A stretch of 64,000 bases of DNA from Fluviicola chungangensis (GTDB lineage: Bacteria; Bacteroidota; Bacteroidia; Flavobacteriales_D; Crocinitomicaceae). Shown here one piece after another: positions 63,827 through 64,000 of the stretch; the stretch's first letter is position 1, and every line of letters starts with the position of its first letter. The stretch spans positions 124,001 through 188,000 of the forward strand of contig NZ_VLPL01000005.1 in the NCBI RefSeq assembly GCF_007558725.1. The letters are read 5' to 3'. Position numbers and translations under genes: made by a program. The notes under the pieces are model-generated. The model had not been told where the DNA came from, ran no database searches, and was given only the letters and a program-made list of their open reading frames with translations.

Positions 63827-63922
63827 AACACTTCCTCCTTGAGGAAGGGATAAAGGGGTGTGACTAATATGGGGTTCTCCGTCTAATAGACCACCCTCCT
63901 CAGTCCTCCCTCAAGGGAGGAA
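63827..63922. repeat. Dispersed GC-rich paired repeat, copy R4, between thiS and thiC
   Basis: CTTCCTCCTTGAGGAAGGGATAAAGGGG...and CCACCCTCCTCAGTCCTCCCTCAAGGGAGGAAG are the two inverted halves, separated by ~30 bp. The right half closely matches that of R2 (CCACCCTCCTCNGTCCTCCC). It could form a strong stem in the thi operon mRNA. Confidence 0.8.
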
Positions 63923-63926
63923 GAGA

Positions 63927-64000
63927 TCAACCTCCCTGCGTTGCTTTAATTATTAAAATATCGTCATTTTCACCGACAGGTGTTTCCTGCCAGGAATCCT
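63927..64000 (-). CDS. thiS: Sulfur carrier protein ThiS (C-terminal part; N-terminus beyond window)
   Basis: The minus strand reads DSWQETPVGENDDILIIKA, then TQGG and a stop at 63927-63929. The C-terminal Gly-Gly, the acidic pre-loop and the ILIIKATQGG strand are diagnostic for ThiS, the ubiquitin-like sulfur donor in thiazole formation. ThiF (57232) adenylates this Gly-Gly end. Only ~24 codons lie inside the window. Confidence 0.88.
   Translation of the reverse strand, partial: DSWQETPVGENDDILIIKATQGG

Overview
This window reads as a chromosomal segment of a Bacteroidota bacterium, most likely a flavobacterium in or near the Fluviicola/Crocinitomicaceae group (the genus is inference). The signs are seven proteins that end in type IX secretion (T9SS) sorting domains, recurrent TAnnTTTG -7 promoter boxes, two large TonB-dependent receptors, a fused ResB-ResC (CcsBA) cytochrome c biogenesis protein, a bacillithiol deacetylase and a Bacteroidota-style thi operon. 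No tRNA, rRNA, transposase, phage or CRISPR genes were seen.

Layout. 1-7.0 kb: end of a T9SS cargo gene, a GT4 glycosyltransferase, a Gre-like protein, then a TonB receptor followed by a secreted beta-helix protein. 7.3-16 kb: FMN reductase facing an overlapping run of ccsBA, glutathione peroxidase and bshB1; a coiled-coil zinc-ribbon protein with a Nif3-like protein; a GT2. 16-22.8 kb (+ strand): lpxK, purine nucleoside phosphorylase, gatB, two tandem TlpA-like thiol proteins separated by a 58-bp tandem repeat, and lpxH. 22.8-29.1 kb (- strand): a YwqK/MORN-repeat protein, a thioesterase and a glycan cluster (FlaA1/CapD-like, SDR, FemAB/GNAT-like, polysaccharide deacetylase). 29.3-35.2 kb: CYTH protein, second TonB receptor, small lipoproteins and threonine aldolase.

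35.4-39.4 kb holds an insertion-like structure. A complete rpmH and a 5'-truncated rpmH copy bracket one AT-rich gene for a very large T9SS protein. The two rpmH copies differ at 17 of 36 shared codons without a single amino-acid change. They also share a perfect 56-bp block across the stop codon.

41.5-47.2 kb holds the most interesting system: an ECF sigma factor, a one-pass putative anti-sigma protein, a Spy/CpxP-like periplasmic protein, an MbnP-like protein, a diheme MbnH/CcpA-like peroxidase and two T9SS-exported YHYH proteins. The genes are chained by 4-bp overlaps. The same bipartite 32-nt promoter-like element (AGCGAGGGTT-N12-GTCGTCTAAC) precedes the anti-sigma gene and, after a strong terminator, the second YHYH gene. 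I read this as one sigma-controlled regulon, probably for copper or oxidative metal handling (function inferred).

47.2-56.7 kb: a SprB-repeat T9SS protein, a DUF2233 protein with a lysozyme-like partner, a possibly frameshifted CHAP-type hydrolase, a DUF1456 protein and a YCF48-like secreted protein. 57.2-64 kb: the thiamine operon thiS-thiC-tenI-thiD-thiE-thiG-thiH-thiF (- strand), which carries several copies of a dispersed GC-rich repeat, one of them inside the thiH reading frame.

A second repeat family, self-complementary GACTTNAAG-type tracts, sits directly 5' of at least four start codons.
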